Below are positions 28,501 to 36,957 of a stretch of DNA of 64,000 bases, piece by piece. Origin of the DNA: Haliscomenobacter sp965225875 (GTDB taxonomy: Bacteria > Bacteroidota > Bacteroidia > Chitinophagales > Saprospiraceae). Both the position numbers and the translations under genes were made by a program. Location: assembly GCF_965225875.1 (NCBI RefSeq), contig NZ_CBDDBS010000002.1:1984001-2048000 (forward strand). The letters are read 5' to 3'. A model generated the notes under the pieces. The model was not told the origin of the DNA and searched no databases. It saw only the letters and a list, made by a program, of their open reading frames with translations. The number at the start of each line of letters is the position of its first letter. Position 1 is the stretch's first letter.

Positions 28501-29199
28501 CAACTGGATGAAGGCGGCAAAGGAAGCACCCTGAGCACTGATCAGCGTCGAGCATTGGAGCGCATGAAAGACCGGGCTGGGCTGTTTGTACTGGCTAGTA
28601 GCTCAGCAGATAAATTGAGTTATGAAGACCCTCGTTTTGGTCATGGTTTGCTGACCTACAGCCTTTTGAACAACATGCCCAAAGTGGCTGCACAGGACAA
28701 AAACAGCTTCATTGATGTAGGCAAACTGTTTCAGGAGGTGCGGGAGGATGTACCCAAATTGGCCTCTGCCTTGAGTAAAACCCAGGAACCCAAACTCATT
28801 GGCATGGAGGATTTTAGCATTGGTATTCTCAAAGCAGGTACACCTGTTAAATTACCAACCGCTAAAAAAATTATCATTCGTTCAGATTTTTCCAACAAAA
28901 AACGCCTCGATCCACTAAAGCTAAAAGTTGAAGTCAATACACAACTGGAGGCCATGCTGGCCAATCCGGAGCTGCCCTTTGCCTATTATCCCAGCGACAA
29001 AGCAGCAGGTGTCCACTATTTCATCAATGGAGAATACGAGGTCGTTGGCACTACGGTGAAGCTCACAGCCTATTTGTACAAAAGTGATCAAGACAATGAA
29101 CTGGAAACTTTTGCCGTAGAAGGCCCAAATACCAATATTAAAGCTTTGGTTGAGCAATTGCTCGTCAAAGTAAGAGATGCCTTGCTTAAACTGAAATAA
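25576..29199 (+). CDS. Exported WD40-repeat caspase-family protein
   Basis: A 1207-residue protein with a signal peptide (MRKWLFLSLFFASTLLL, cleavage near EAQ). Residues about 30-640 hold WD40 repeats (SPDGxxxLSxSxDxxxxLWD patterns), probably two propellers. A peptidase C14 caspase domain (about 825-1035) starts LYALVVGTSDY and has His909 in YFSGHGT and Cys968 in LDACNSGE, so the catalytic dyad is intact. The C-terminal about 100 residues (FINGEYEVVGTTVKLTAYLY) resemble the TolB/FlgO-like fold. ATG 25576 was chosen over GTG 25567. The next gene starts 6 bases after the stop. Family peptidases often cleave after Arg or Lys; the substrate here is unknown. Confidence 0.9.
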   Translation: MRKWLFLSLFFASTLLLEAQKPQLMPPMSHATYVRAIAVSPDGAYVLSAAGYLDNTVLLWSASGKLLKILEGHENDLFDAEISGDGKHMLTLETGSWTLHLWDNQGRELKKIEGFGITDACFSADNQFIYAGTSSGEIRIHDLSGTYHKSIEVGDQSINQVVCSEEYIASSDEAGIIRVFDKAGKLLKTLDGHQQQSIEGLAFSPNGQQLLSGAHDKMVLLWDWQNEKILKKLGPQQSQVRSVAFSPDGKYLASAGPDEGYVYLWDNQGKSIKKFQTDGINELVFTPDSEGLLVAPRDKAALLYDLQGEIVRSYTNDASSVTSVGFSPFSPDSLFILTGGEGAHIRLWNAVNGEARALENQNDFSTPAVFNPQYPSLLIAKTGDSLYQYNLYADEYTMVDKSKYIGHSALAYNPDGDHFLLSNCTGGIQLWAEEEPNWNILWENQLDSNSVTSLNFSPDGQHFLLATDRDWVPHRNKGVAEERKQPKSGKGFPAELRRVEDFQLVRKFGSSADQAVFSPDGKYVATNEAYSFAIYDAKTGRQVLLMPKSGDDIFPLVTCLAFSSNSQRLFVGYSSNVIQEFNLIGQLLREYKGHRSTIRTLAISPNGKFLLSGSSDNSAKIWNTQTGAELATLMAIGTEDWMVATPDGLFDASPGAMDSLYFVVGLEIVAMDQLKERYYEPGLLAKVLGFEEGPLRKVIDLNTQDLALYPEVEAKLLDDVITVKLSKRSGGIGRVSLRLENMEIAPDVNPGRQSSFTIKLSNFADYFVNGESNPLSLVCYNAEGWLSSPEYPIAYVPGGKGKDKPVATTALNDQTDQALVNTLYALVVGTSDYKGTTLDLKFPDKDATAYRDMLQLAGKDLFGTRMQIKLLTTAKGGVRPTKTAIRAALLEFATKAEPKDVLLVYFSGHGTTWPENSPTSQFYYLSTDNESFDLSNASNRQFAIAQDSIQAWIRGVKARKRILILDACNSGEVVKQLDEGGKGSTLSTDQRRALERMKDRAGLFVLASSSADKLSYEDPRFGHGLLTYSLLNNMPKVAAQDKNSFIDVGKLFQEVREDVPKLASALSKTQEPKLIGMEDFSIGILKAGTPVKLPTAKKIIIRSDFSNKKRLDPLKLKVEVNTQLEAMLANPELPFAYYPSDKAAGVHYFINGEYEVVGTTVKLTAYLYKSDQDNELETFAVEGPNTNIKALVEQLLVKVRDALLKLK

Positions 29200-29205
29200 A
29201 CCAAT

Positions 29206-30834
29206 ATGCGGATCGCTATTATCATCACGTGTTGTTACCTATTTGGCCATCAAATACAAGCCCAGGAACGCAGCTTCGGCACACTTCCAATGATCACCAA
29301 ACCGGGAATTGTAGCCAACCTTGCCTCCCAAAAAATAGACAGTGTACAGTACCGCAAAGTCTTGAACATTTACAATAGACTGGTGCAGGCCAGGGGCGAT
29401 TTTCGTTTTCCAGTGCCTAGTTTTAACCTGATTAGTGAAGAGCGGAGGGTAGCAGGTATTGATTATGATCAGTTGAACATTGTACTGGAGGAAAAAGCGC
29501 TGGGCGTTTGTAATACCTTTGGTGCAGAATCCGAAGCCGCGATTGCATTCCTCCTGGCACACGAACTAACCCATTATTACGAAAAACATGCCTGGCGCCG
29601 AAGTTTTGCCGAAGACAACAAAGACCTGAAAATTGGGCTTGACCTTGACAAAGTAACCGATGCCGCCGCCAATGAAACCGAAGCAGACTACTTGGGTGGT
29701 TTTTTGGCCTATTCGGCTGGTTTTGGTTTGTTTCAAAAAGGCTCAGAAATCATTCAAAGTTTGTACAAAGCCTATGGCCTCAAAAATGACATCTCTGGCT
29801 ACCCTAGCCTGAGTGATCGCCAGGCACTAAGTCGGCGTACGGCTGAAAAAATGGCCTCCCTGGTGGATGTCTATGACATGGCCAATTTACTGGTAGCTAC
29901 TGGGAAATACACCGAAGCCTACGAGTACTACCGCTACCTTTTGTTGACCTATCAAAGCCGCGAAATCTACAACAACCTGGGGGTTACAGCTGTACTGGAA
30001 GCACTGAAGTACTTTAAAGAAACAGAATTGAAATACCGTTACCCCATTGAACTTGACCTGGAAAGCTCAGCGGCTAAAGGAGATCCGACCTTGAACATAC
30101 GGGAGAAATTGTTGCGGCAGGCGATTCTGCATTTTGATGCGGCCATTAGTCTGGATCCCAATTATGCCCCGGCTTTTTTGAATAAAGCCAATGCCTTCGC
30201 TTTATTAGGAGACTTGACCCGAGCCCGCTTTTACGCCAACATAGAAGCACGACAAGCCAGTAAAACCGGGAATTACCCCAAGGTGGACCAGGATATTGAT
30301 GTTCTCATGGGCATCATCGAAGCGCGTAGCAACAATGTAAAAGGGGCTCAAGCTTTGTTCACCAAAGCCGACAAAGCGGGCAATGCCCTGGGTAAAATCA
30401 ACCTAAGGGTTCTGCTCAAACAGCCCCCCTTGAAAGAAATCCCTGCAGGTACACTTTGGCCTGAAACCGAAAAAATCGAAAACCTCAGCCTGGAAGAGCT
30501 GTCCAATAACTTACGTATCGACCCAAAAAAGACCGTAAGTATCAAAAGCCAATTGGAGTTTTTACAAACACCCAACCTGGGTAGTGGCTCTAAAGCATTT
30601 GTAAGCCTGATTCGGAATGACGAAAAAACAATTTTCCACCTGGCAACGGCTACCTATACGGGCAAAACTGCCAGAAAAATTGGTATTGGGGACACTCGTG
30701 CCAACATCGTAACTGCTTACGGAGAGCCTAACCGAAGCCTGGAAACCCCACTTGGACAAATAATGGTATACAAAAACATCCTTTTTATCCTTGGAAAAGA
30801 GGGTAAACTGGAACGTTGGGCCAATTACAAATAA
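29206..30834 (+). CDS. Exported M48-like metallopeptidase with TPR-like region
   Basis: A 542-residue protein with signal peptide (MRIAIIITCCYLFGHQIQA). HELTH (His119, Glu120, His123) is the zinc motif, and NETEADYLGG (Glu157, Asp161) fits the third-ligand ExxxD motif of gluzincins such as M48. Residues about 210-400 are helical and TPR-like (YNNLGVT, AILHFDAAISLDPNYAPAFLNKANAFALL). The C-terminal part (about 420-542) is a separate beta-rich domain ending LGKEGKLERWANYK. It is an exported protease with protein-binding repeats. It starts 6 bases after the caspase gene and is 36 bases before the repeat protein, so the three are likely one operon. Confidence 0.82.
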   Translation: MRIAIIITCCYLFGHQIQAQERSFGTLPMITKPGIVANLASQKIDSVQYRKVLNIYNRLVQARGDFRFPVPSFNLISEERRVAGIDYDQLNIVLEEKALGVCNTFGAESEAAIAFLLAHELTHYYEKHAWRRSFAEDNKDLKIGLDLDKVTDAAANETEADYLGGFLAYSAGFGLFQKGSEIIQSLYKAYGLKNDISGYPSLSDRQALSRRTAEKMASLVDVYDMANLLVATGKYTEAYEYYRYLLLTYQSREIYNNLGVTAVLEALKYFKETELKYRYPIELDLESSAAKGDPTLNIREKLLRQAILHFDAAISLDPNYAPAFLNKANAFALLGDLTRARFYANIEARQASKTGNYPKVDQDIDVLMGIIEARSNNVKGAQALFTKADKAGNALGKINLRVLLKQPPLKEIPAGTLWPETEKIENLSLEELSNNLRIDPKKTVSIKSQLEFLQTPNLGSGSKAFVSLIRNDEKTIFHLATATYTGKTARKIGIGDTRANIVTAYGEPNRSLETPLGQIMVYKNILFILGKEGKLERWANYK

Positions 30835-30870
30835 AATATGGATCTAGTCCAATAACCAAAACTAGTCTTT

Positions 30871-31926
30871 ATGCCTAAATCAATCATCTTCACTCTATGG
30901 ATGCTTGGCTGGATGATATCGGGCCACGCACAAAATGAAAGCCCCATCGTAGTGATGGCGGCTCAGGGTAAAATAAGTTACCAAGCCCCCGGTTATTCCA
31001 GCAAAAAAATAAGTGCGGCCGCCTTATTTAACAGTACCGGAACCTTGAAGCTAAAAGCCAGCAGCAGCATTACCTTGTTTGCCAGTGGGCAGTTTCAGAC
31101 TATTCAAGGCCCCAAAACGGCTGCACTAAAAGATGTTTTTGCTGACCAGTCTGGGGTTAAAATTAATTTTGAACGGGGTTTTGGGGATTATTTAATTGGA
31201 GCAATGGACCTGGCCGCAAACCCGGAAAATCCTAAAGATGCCTGGGGCACCATCGTTGGCAAAAAGGGTACTGGTGATGGTTGGGGGACCATCGTTGGCA
31301 AGAAAGGAACAGGTGACGGTTGGGGTACAATTGTAGGTAAAAAAGGAACAGGTGACGGTTGGGGCACCATTGTGGGTAAAAAGGGAACTGGCGACGGCTG
31401 GGGTGGAAAAGGTAAACGCATCAATGGCATTGCACCTTTTGGCAAAATCCGCCCAGGTGCTAAACTGTTCCAATGGTCAAAACCCGAAGGTGCTCAAAAC
31501 TACCAATTGGAAATCAAAAACAGCAAAGGGGAAGTGATCTTGAAAACAACTACTCAGGATACTTTTTTGACGGCCAATCTCGATCCCACTTTATTCAAGG
31601 AAGGCCAACAGTACGTCTGGCAAGTTAGTTCGGGTGAGCTCAAATCCAATCTCCTAGCTTTGGAAATTGGAACCAGCCAATCCTTCAGCAACACGGTACA
31701 AAAAGCTGAAACAGCCGAATCATACGCTAAAAACAACACTACCATCCAAGGCTTGATGCGAGCCGTTGCCCTGGAGCAAGGAGATTGGTTTGGGGATGCG
31801 GCGCAGGTTTACCGCGACTTACAAAAAGCCGAACCGGATAACCTGCTGGTCAAACTCATGCACGCTGCCTTCTGGATGCGCAATGGACCAAAACCCATGG
31901 CGGAATATGCTTTTAAGATGAAGTAA
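30871..31926 (+). CDS. Exported FecR-like protein with four WGTIVGKKGTGDG repeats
   Basis: A 351-residue protein with signal peptide (ends ISGHAQ). Residues about 25-105 resemble a FecR-like beta domain (VVMAAQGKISYQAPG ... ASSSITLFASGQFQTIQG). Residues 125-176 hold four tandem copies of the 13-residue unit WGTIVGKKGTGDG. A fibronectin-like segment (about 190-270, FQWSKPEGAQNYQLEI) and a helical TPR-like tail follow. The codons differ between repeat copies at third positions while the residues do not. Third gene of the presumed caspase operon. The lysine pairs are possible sites for a basic-specific peptidase, but nothing in the sequence proves processing. Confidence 0.75.
   Translation: MPKSIIFTLWMLGWMISGHAQNESPIVVMAAQGKISYQAPGYSSKKISAAALFNSTGTLKLKASSSITLFASGQFQTIQGPKTAALKDVFADQSGVKINFERGFGDYLIGAMDLAANPENPKDAWGTIVGKKGTGDGWGTIVGKKGTGDGWGTIVGKKGTGDGWGTIVGKKGTGDGWGGKGKRINGIAPFGKIRPGAKLFQWSKPEGAQNYQLEIKNSKGEVILKTTTQDTFLTANLDPTLFKEGQQYVWQVSSGELKSNLLALEIGTSQSFSNTVQKAETAESYAKNNTTIQGLMRAVALEQGDWFGDAAQVYRDLQKAEPDNLLVKLMHAAFWMRNGPKPMAEYAFKMK
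31243..31398 (+). repeat. 4 x 39-base tandem repeat coding for WGTIVGKKGTGDG
   Basis: Four in-frame units of 39 bases; amino acids are identical, while several third codon positions differ (for example GGC, GGT, GGA). Confidence 0.9.
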
Positions 31927-31952
31927 GCGCGATTACAGTTTGTTCAAAAGAA

Positions 31953-31990
31953 AAGCCCCAATTGCCAGTCAGAGCAATTGGGGCTTCTTT
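31953..31990. terminator. Bidirectional terminator
   Basis: AAGCCCCAATTGC (31953-31965) pairs perfectly with GCAATTGGGGCTT (31974-31986); T-rich after it on the plus strand and A-rich (AAAAG) before it, serving the repeat-protein operon and the convergent LysM gene. Confidence 0.85.
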
Positions 31991-32010
31991 TATCGCGTAA
32001 TCCGCACCAA

Positions 32011-32406
32011 TTATGGATTCGGAATGCTCAATACCTGACCAACAACAATCAAGTCTGGGTTTTTCAGAATATCCTTGTTGGCTTCAAATATCGCCACATA
32101 CTTGCTGGCATCATCGAAGTAGTGCTTGGCAATTTTGCCCAGGGTTTCACCTGCAACCACGGTGTGTTTGTGGTAAACGCTGTCGTCACTGACTTTGATG
32201 TTGGCTTTTACTTCTGCTGGAGCAGCATCGTCCTTCTTCAAACCGTTGATGGTTTTCAACTTGTCCCAAATGGCGTTGCGCAGGTATGGTGTAGCAACTG
32301 TTCCGTTGAAAACGATGTGACCATCTTCTTCGTGGAAATTTTCCATTTCAGCGCCAACTTCTTTGGCAAAATCAAGGGCGGATTGGTACTTGTCTTTCAG
32401 TGACAT
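32011..32406 (-). CDS. BON-LysM protein (YgaU/Kbp-like)
   Basis: A 131-residue cytoplasmic-looking protein without signal peptide. Residues about 5-65 match a BON-like domain (IVFNGTVATPYLRNAIWDKL) and about 80-130 a LysM domain (HTVVAGETLGKIAKHYF ... NPDLIVVGQVLSIP). The architecture and size are those of E. coli YgaU (Kbp), a potassium-binding protein, though LysM usually binds peptidoglycan. It follows the M1 peptidase gene by 114 bases on the same strand and may have its own promoter. Confidence 0.85.
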   Translation of the reverse strand: MSLKDKYQSALDFAKEVGAEMENFHEEDGHIVFNGTVATPYLRNAIWDKLKTINGLKKDDAAPAEVKANIKVSDDSVYHKHTVVAGETLGKIAKHYFDDASKYVAIFEANKDILKNPDLIVVGQVLSIPNP

Positions 32407-32520
32407 TTCAATTGGTTTTTATTAAGGTTGTTAAAATGAGAATAGAAGCGAGTTTGACAAATGTTAGAAAAATTCGCGACTTGAGCAAACATCCGAGGTT
32501 TAAATTACCAATACTTCCCT

Positions 32521-35500
32521 TCAAGGATGCTGCTCAAAAAACGAATAAGCCATCTCCACCACTTTTCCCATCACTTCGTTGGCCAGCTTTTCATTTGTCC
32601 AGCCTTTAGACAGGATGGTAAAAGAAAAGTAACGCCCCGTTGGCGAAATTAATAATGCCGAATCGTGATGGTGAGCCGTAATCCAACCCGTTTTGTGTGC
32701 AACCCGCACATCAGCAGGCAGTCGGGTGGGAATGACATTGTTGAACTCCTGATCGGAAAGAATATCGAGCATAGCTTTACAATCCTCTGGGCGTCCCGCC
32801 TCTCCCCTGCCAATGCGTTCCATCAGCAGCATTAGGTCGTAGGCAGTGGTGCTGTTGTTTAAGCCAGCTGCGTAGGCTTTGCTGTCTTCCACTCCCCGGC
32901 GCACCATGATGTCGGCTAGCCCTAATTCGCGCATGCTCTGGGTGGTTTTTTCCGCTCCAACCAGCTCAATCAGGATATTGGTAGCCAAATTGGAGCTGCG
33001 CACAATCATCGCCCGTGCGAGGTCCACAATGCTCACTTTTTGCCCTAAACGCCGGTACCAAATCGAATCCGAATCGTCACTTTCGCTCAAGGAATAAGGG
33101 CTGCCATCCACAATACTTTTGAATTCATTTTTTAACACCAAAGAATCACTCAGTTTAAATTTGCCTTGATTCGCCTGCTTGTACAGTTCCACCAGTACCG
33201 GAGTTTTCATGGTACTGGCTGGGTGAAGGCTGATTTTTTCATTGATAAAAACAGCGTTGTTTGGATTTTTCAGATCGCGAAAGGCGATGTGGAAAGTAGC
33301 TTCAGGGCAGCGCGCCAGCTCTGCTTTGATGGCCTGATTCAAAGCAGCGAGATTTTGCGGTGCTCCACCTTTATTGCTCGGCTCTCGCCGCATTTTGGCT
33401 GCCCGAAACAGTAGATCAGCCGACATCAAGACCTTATTCCGCAAACGATAGGAGAAATTGGGGTTTTGGGCCAAAAACTGCCGCACCGTTGATGCTGCTT
33501 CCGCCGAATTGTGCCCGCCCAAAACCGCACTGATCCAACGGCGCGGAAAAAAGATGTCGCCTGTGCGCTGAATTTCTTCCAGAAGTTCCAATGCCGGGCG
33601 AACGTAATGCAGCTTGGCACTGGCCGGGCGGCGAGGATGGTTCAAATAACCCAGGGCATCTTCCACCCAAGGTTCGTAGTCGCGGTTTTCGTCTTTTTTG
33701 AGGCTTTCAAAAAAAACATCTCGTTGCGCTTGCTCGGCAGCAAAAACCGGGCGGAGAAACTGGAGGCGTTGTTTGCGATCTGGGTTGCTCGTTTCGGCCA
33801 GTTGTTGCTCCAAAATGGTCTGAGCCTGATGAGGCCAGCGCAGCGCAATGGCACAAGCCAAATCAATGCGTTGACTTTCCGAGAGCGTCAGGCCGGGAAT
33901 GGCGAGGTCTTTTTTCCAAATGCGATACAATTTTTGCACTCCCGGCCAGGTTTCAACCAGCGATTGATAAGCGCCAAAATAGGCCAGGCGCGCTGAGGGG
34001 TCTTTGGCTTGTTGCAACAAACCCCAGAGCATTTCCTCTATTCCTGCTTTACTGCTCAACTGCAATTCAGGATCAGCAAAGCGCCAATACAGGGTTTGCA
34101 ACTGATCGAGCAATTGCTGGCGGTTCAGGGGTTCTTGTTCTTCGGGGATTGCCGCCATGAGGCTTTCGAGCAAGGTGGCAGGGGGCATTGCTTCGTGCAA
34201 AAACTCTTCCCAAAGGGCCATCCGCGCTGCACCACGCAGCAAGGGGTCTTTGATTTTGGGCGTTTGCTGCAAAAAATAAGTCGTGGAACGCATATCCAGG
34301 CGGCAAAACCCATAACTCATTGGGGAAGCCAATAAAAGGCTGGCTTGAGGCAAAGGATAGCCCTTGACACCATTGATTTCGGTTTTTTCGCCCACAATTT
34401 CGACCGGAAAAGAAGCTACACTGTCGGGATAAAACAGAGCCAGCTGGGTTTGTTCCGGCCAATATTTTCCAGAAGCCGAAGTTTTAAGCTGTCGCACTAA
34501 CAGTTTATCCAGGCCCTGGCCATTGCCCACTTGTTCCAGTACGAAGTGAGGCATGCCTGCTTCTTTCACCCATACCTGGCTCCAGGTGGCCAGATCTTTG
34601 GGGCAGTGCTGATCCAAAATTCCAACCAACTGATCCCAGGTGGCATTGCCGTAACCATAGGTTCGCAAGTATTCCTGCAGCCCTTTGCGCATTTGCTCCT
34701 CGCCCATCATGGCTTCCAGTTGGCGCATGACCACGGGGGCTTTTTGGTAAATGATCCCCCCGTATAAGCTGCCAGCGTTTTTGAGGTTTTCGAGCTCCTG
34801 CTGAATGGGGTGACTACCCTCCGAGCGATCTTCCGAATAAGCGGTTGGCTGATGCCCCAGCAAAAAGCGCAGCTCGTGATTGATCTTTGGAAAAAAGGGG
34901 TTGACAATTTTGGCGGCCATAAAATTGGCAAATACTTCTTTGAGCCATACATCGTTGAACCAGTTCATGGTCACCAGATCGCCAAACCACATATGGGCAG
35001 TTTCATGGGCGATCAGGCTGGCGCGGCCCAGTTTTTGGTTCTCCGTCGCGTTTTCATCCAACATCAAACTGGCTTCACGGTAAAAAATCGCACCGATGTG
35101 CTCCATGCCACCATATTGAAAGCCGGGCATGAGGGCAAAATCGAGTTTGGCAAAAGGCAGTTTGATTCCGGTATAGTTCTCCATCCACTCAATGGCGTGG
35201 ATGTGCAAGTCAAAAATGCTGGCGAGGTTGCGCTGTACCTTGGCCTGGTCGGTTTCGCGGTAGAGCATGGTCATGCTGCGGCCATTGCGGGTCTCGGTTG
35301 CTTTTTGGAATTTGCCCGCACAAAAGGCAAACACATAGGTGCTGAAGGCTTCGGTGGTTTTGAAATGCAGTTGTTTGCGCTCTCCATTTTCATTGCTCTT
35401 GTCCAGAGGTCCATTGCCCATAGCCTCCCAGTCACCAGGTATATCTAGATGTAGGGTATACCGAGCTTTCAGATTGGGTTGGTCAAAACAGGGAAATACC

Positions 35501-35949
35501 GTAGAGGCACGATCGGGTACCACCAGGGTGTACAAATAATCTGCGCTGCGGTTGAGGGATTGGTTATTGGCTTCAAAACTGATTTGTACCTGGTTCACAC
35601 CAATTTTTAGCTTTTTGGCAGAAAGAATAAAATGCCCTTGATTGTGTTGGCCCTTGATCTTTTTCCCATTGATGCTGCATTGGCCTTGCCAGGTTTTGCC
35701 GGGTTTAAAATCGAGGAGAAGGTCTTGGGCTTTGTTTTTGAGTTCAAAACTGATGTTGACCATCCCGGTGATGGGATCGGTTTTGGCTAGTGGGATTTGT
35801 AGATTCAAGTCATAAGCAATGGCACTTAGGTTTTGGGCTCGCCATTGCGCCAATTCCCAACTAACCCCTTCTTCCAGCGGGATGGGCGTATTTTTTTGTG
35901 CAGAAGCCATAGTGGAACAGATCAGAAGTGCGATGATTAAAAAGCGCAT
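32521..35949 (-). CDS. M1 aminopeptidase fused to class A beta-lactamase-like serine hydrolase
   Basis: An 1142-residue exported protein (signal peptide MRFLIIALLICSTMASA). The N-terminal part (about 20-480) is an M1 aminopeptidase: GGMEH at 280-284, HETAH (His315, Glu316, His319) and Glu338 as third zinc ligand. The standard GxMEN motif here has His instead of Asn. A helical ERAP-like region follows (about 530-840). From about 870 a class A beta-lactamase/PBP-like domain follows with STMK (Ser912, Lys915), SSN (985-987) and HKTG (Lys1086). No clear Glu166-type ExxxN motif is seen, so it may be a D,D-peptidase or other serine hydrolase rather than a beta-lactamase. No frameshift is seen; the fusion is one continuous frame. 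Confidence 0.9.
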   Translation of the reverse strand: MRFLIIALLICSTMASAQKNTPIPLEEGVSWELAQWRAQNLSAIAYDLNLQIPLAKTDPITGMVNISFELKNKAQDLLLDFKPGKTWQGQCSINGKKIKGQHNQGHFILSAKKLKIGVNQVQISFEANNQSLNRSADYLYTLVVPDRASTVFPCFDQPNLKARYTLHLDIPGDWEAMGNGPLDKSNENGERKQLHFKTTEAFSTYVFAFCAGKFQKATETRNGRSMTMLYRETDQAKVQRNLASIFDLHIHAIEWMENYTGIKLPFAKLDFALMPGFQYGGMEHIGAIFYREASLMLDENATENQKLGRASLIAHETAHMWFGDLVTMNWFNDVWLKEVFANFMAAKIVNPFFPKINHELRFLLGHQPTAYSEDRSEGSHPIQQELENLKNAGSLYGGIIYQKAPVVMRQLEAMMGEEQMRKGLQEYLRTYGYGNATWDQLVGILDQHCPKDLATWSQVWVKEAGMPHFVLEQVGNGQGLDKLLVRQLKTSASGKYWPEQTQLALFYPDSVASFPVEIVGEKTEINGVKGYPLPQASLLLASPMSYGFCRLDMRSTTYFLQQTPKIKDPLLRGAARMALWEEFLHEAMPPATLLESLMAAIPEEQEPLNRQQLLDQLQTLYWRFADPELQLSSKAGIEEMLWGLLQQAKDPSARLAYFGAYQSLVETWPGVQKLYRIWKKDLAIPGLTLSESQRIDLACAIALRWPHQAQTILEQQLAETSNPDRKQRLQFLRPVFAAEQAQRDVFFESLKKDENRDYEPWVEDALGYLNHPRRPASAKLHYVRPALELLEEIQRTGDIFFPRRWISAVLGGHNSAEAASTVRQFLAQNPNFSYRLRNKVLMSADLLFRAAKMRREPSNKGGAPQNLAALNQAIKAELARCPEATFHIAFRDLKNPNNAVFINEKISLHPASTMKTPVLVELYKQANQGKFKLSDSLVLKNEFKSIVDGSPYSLSESDDSDSIWYRRLGQKVSIVDLARAMIVRSSNLATNILIELVGAEKTTQSMRELGLADIMVRRGVEDSKAYAAGLNNSTTAYDLMLLMERIGRGEAGRPEDCKAMLDILSDQEFNNVIPTRLPADVRVAHKTGWITAHHHDSALLISPTGRYFSFTILSKGWTNEKLANEVMGKVVEMAYSFFEQHP

Positions 35950-36008
35950 GTACTGGTTTTATGTGGATGAGGGATGAAAATCCTATCGCTTGGAAATATA
36001 CAGCTACC

Positions 36009-36803
36009 TCACTGCTTCAACAAATTTTCATACGTATCCACCACATAATAGACCATATTCCCTTCAATGGTTTTGCCTATTTTACGATTCAGCATTTGTC
36101 GGCCTTGTTTGTTAAACCCTTGTACATACACACAAATGGTTTGGGGCGGAATGGACAAATCTACTTTCTCCGCATAGCCACTATCCAAAGGCAATAAATT
36201 TTGCGTGGTATTTTGATACCGTAACACTTCATTTCCTTTGGCCATGCGGAAGGGATCTACGGGTAATGTTGTGCCCAAATAGCCACTTTCATCCAGCTGC
36301 AAATGAGTATTTCCCTGGGCGTCTATTTCGAAAGGCTTTCCGTCTGGCTGATTGTACGCGATGCAAAACTTACCCCTGAATCCTGCGGGAAGGGTAATGA
36401 TCGTTTTGGGCTCTTTGGAAAAATCTAGGTCTTCAGGCTTTGCTCCGACTTTGTAAAACAAATTGACTTCATCGATACGATCCTCCATTCCTTCCCTATC
36501 CTGAAAGCTGAAATACACCATAAAATTGCGTTCAAGCTGAATCCTTCCGCGAAAAAGGCTGTCTACTTCAATGCCATCATAATAGCCCCCGTCTTTGAAA
36601 ATGGTATACTTATAGGTCTTTCCAGCAAACCATTCCATCTCAGGATTAAACGTAAAATATCCGAGTGAGTCGACCTGAATAAAAAATTCGGGTGCTGCGG
36701 AGTGATGCCAACGACCCAGGATGGAGTCGTGTTGGGCGAAAACTAAAAGACTTTGCAGGAACAAAGAGAATACTAACCCGAGTTTAGCCAATGGAGTAGT
36801 CAT
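36009..36803 (-). CDS. Exported protein of unknown function
   Basis: A 264-residue protein with signal peptide (start MTTPLAKLGLVFSLFLQS, cleavage near VFAQ). The mature part is rich in beta-strand patterns (WHHSAAPEFFIQVDSLGYFTF, YYDGIEVDSLFRGRI) and contains an LPAGFRGKFCIAYNQPDG segment. I do not recognise a family. It is 59 bases upstream of the M1 fusion gene on the same strand, so it may be in one transcript with it. ATG 36803 was chosen because the signal peptide begins there. Confidence 0.65.
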   Translation of the reverse strand: MTTPLAKLGLVFSLFLQSLLVFAQHDSILGRWHHSAAPEFFIQVDSLGYFTFNPEMEWFAGKTYKYTIFKDGGYYDGIEVDSLFRGRIQLERNFMVYFSFQDREGMEDRIDEVNLFYKVGAKPEDLDFSKEPKTIITLPAGFRGKFCIAYNQPDGKPFEIDAQGNTHLQLDESGYLGTTLPVDPFRMAKGNEVLRYQNTTQNLLPLDSGYAEKVDLSIPPQTICVYVQGFNKQGRQMLNRKIGKTIEGNMVYYVVDTYENLLKQ

Positions 36804-36957
36804 ATTGAGTTGAGTTTTTTTACAAAACAACGTCTGTATCTCTCCCAAAAATTGTGGTCGTCAAAATTTCAAAAAAAACTTATTTTATAGTTCCGAAAAC
36901 CTTTTACCCAAAAAGGCCTCGCTATCTCACTGATTTTAACACATCAAACCACGTACC

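Noticed and set aside
31243..31398. Possible CRISPR-like array
   Set aside because: The 39-base units are contiguous, in frame, have no spacers and code for a protein repeat.
31188..31445. Proline-rich repeated minus-strand frames opposite the tandem repeat
   Set aside because: Their repeat structure follows directly from the plus-strand coding repeat; no start signal or neighbour supports them.
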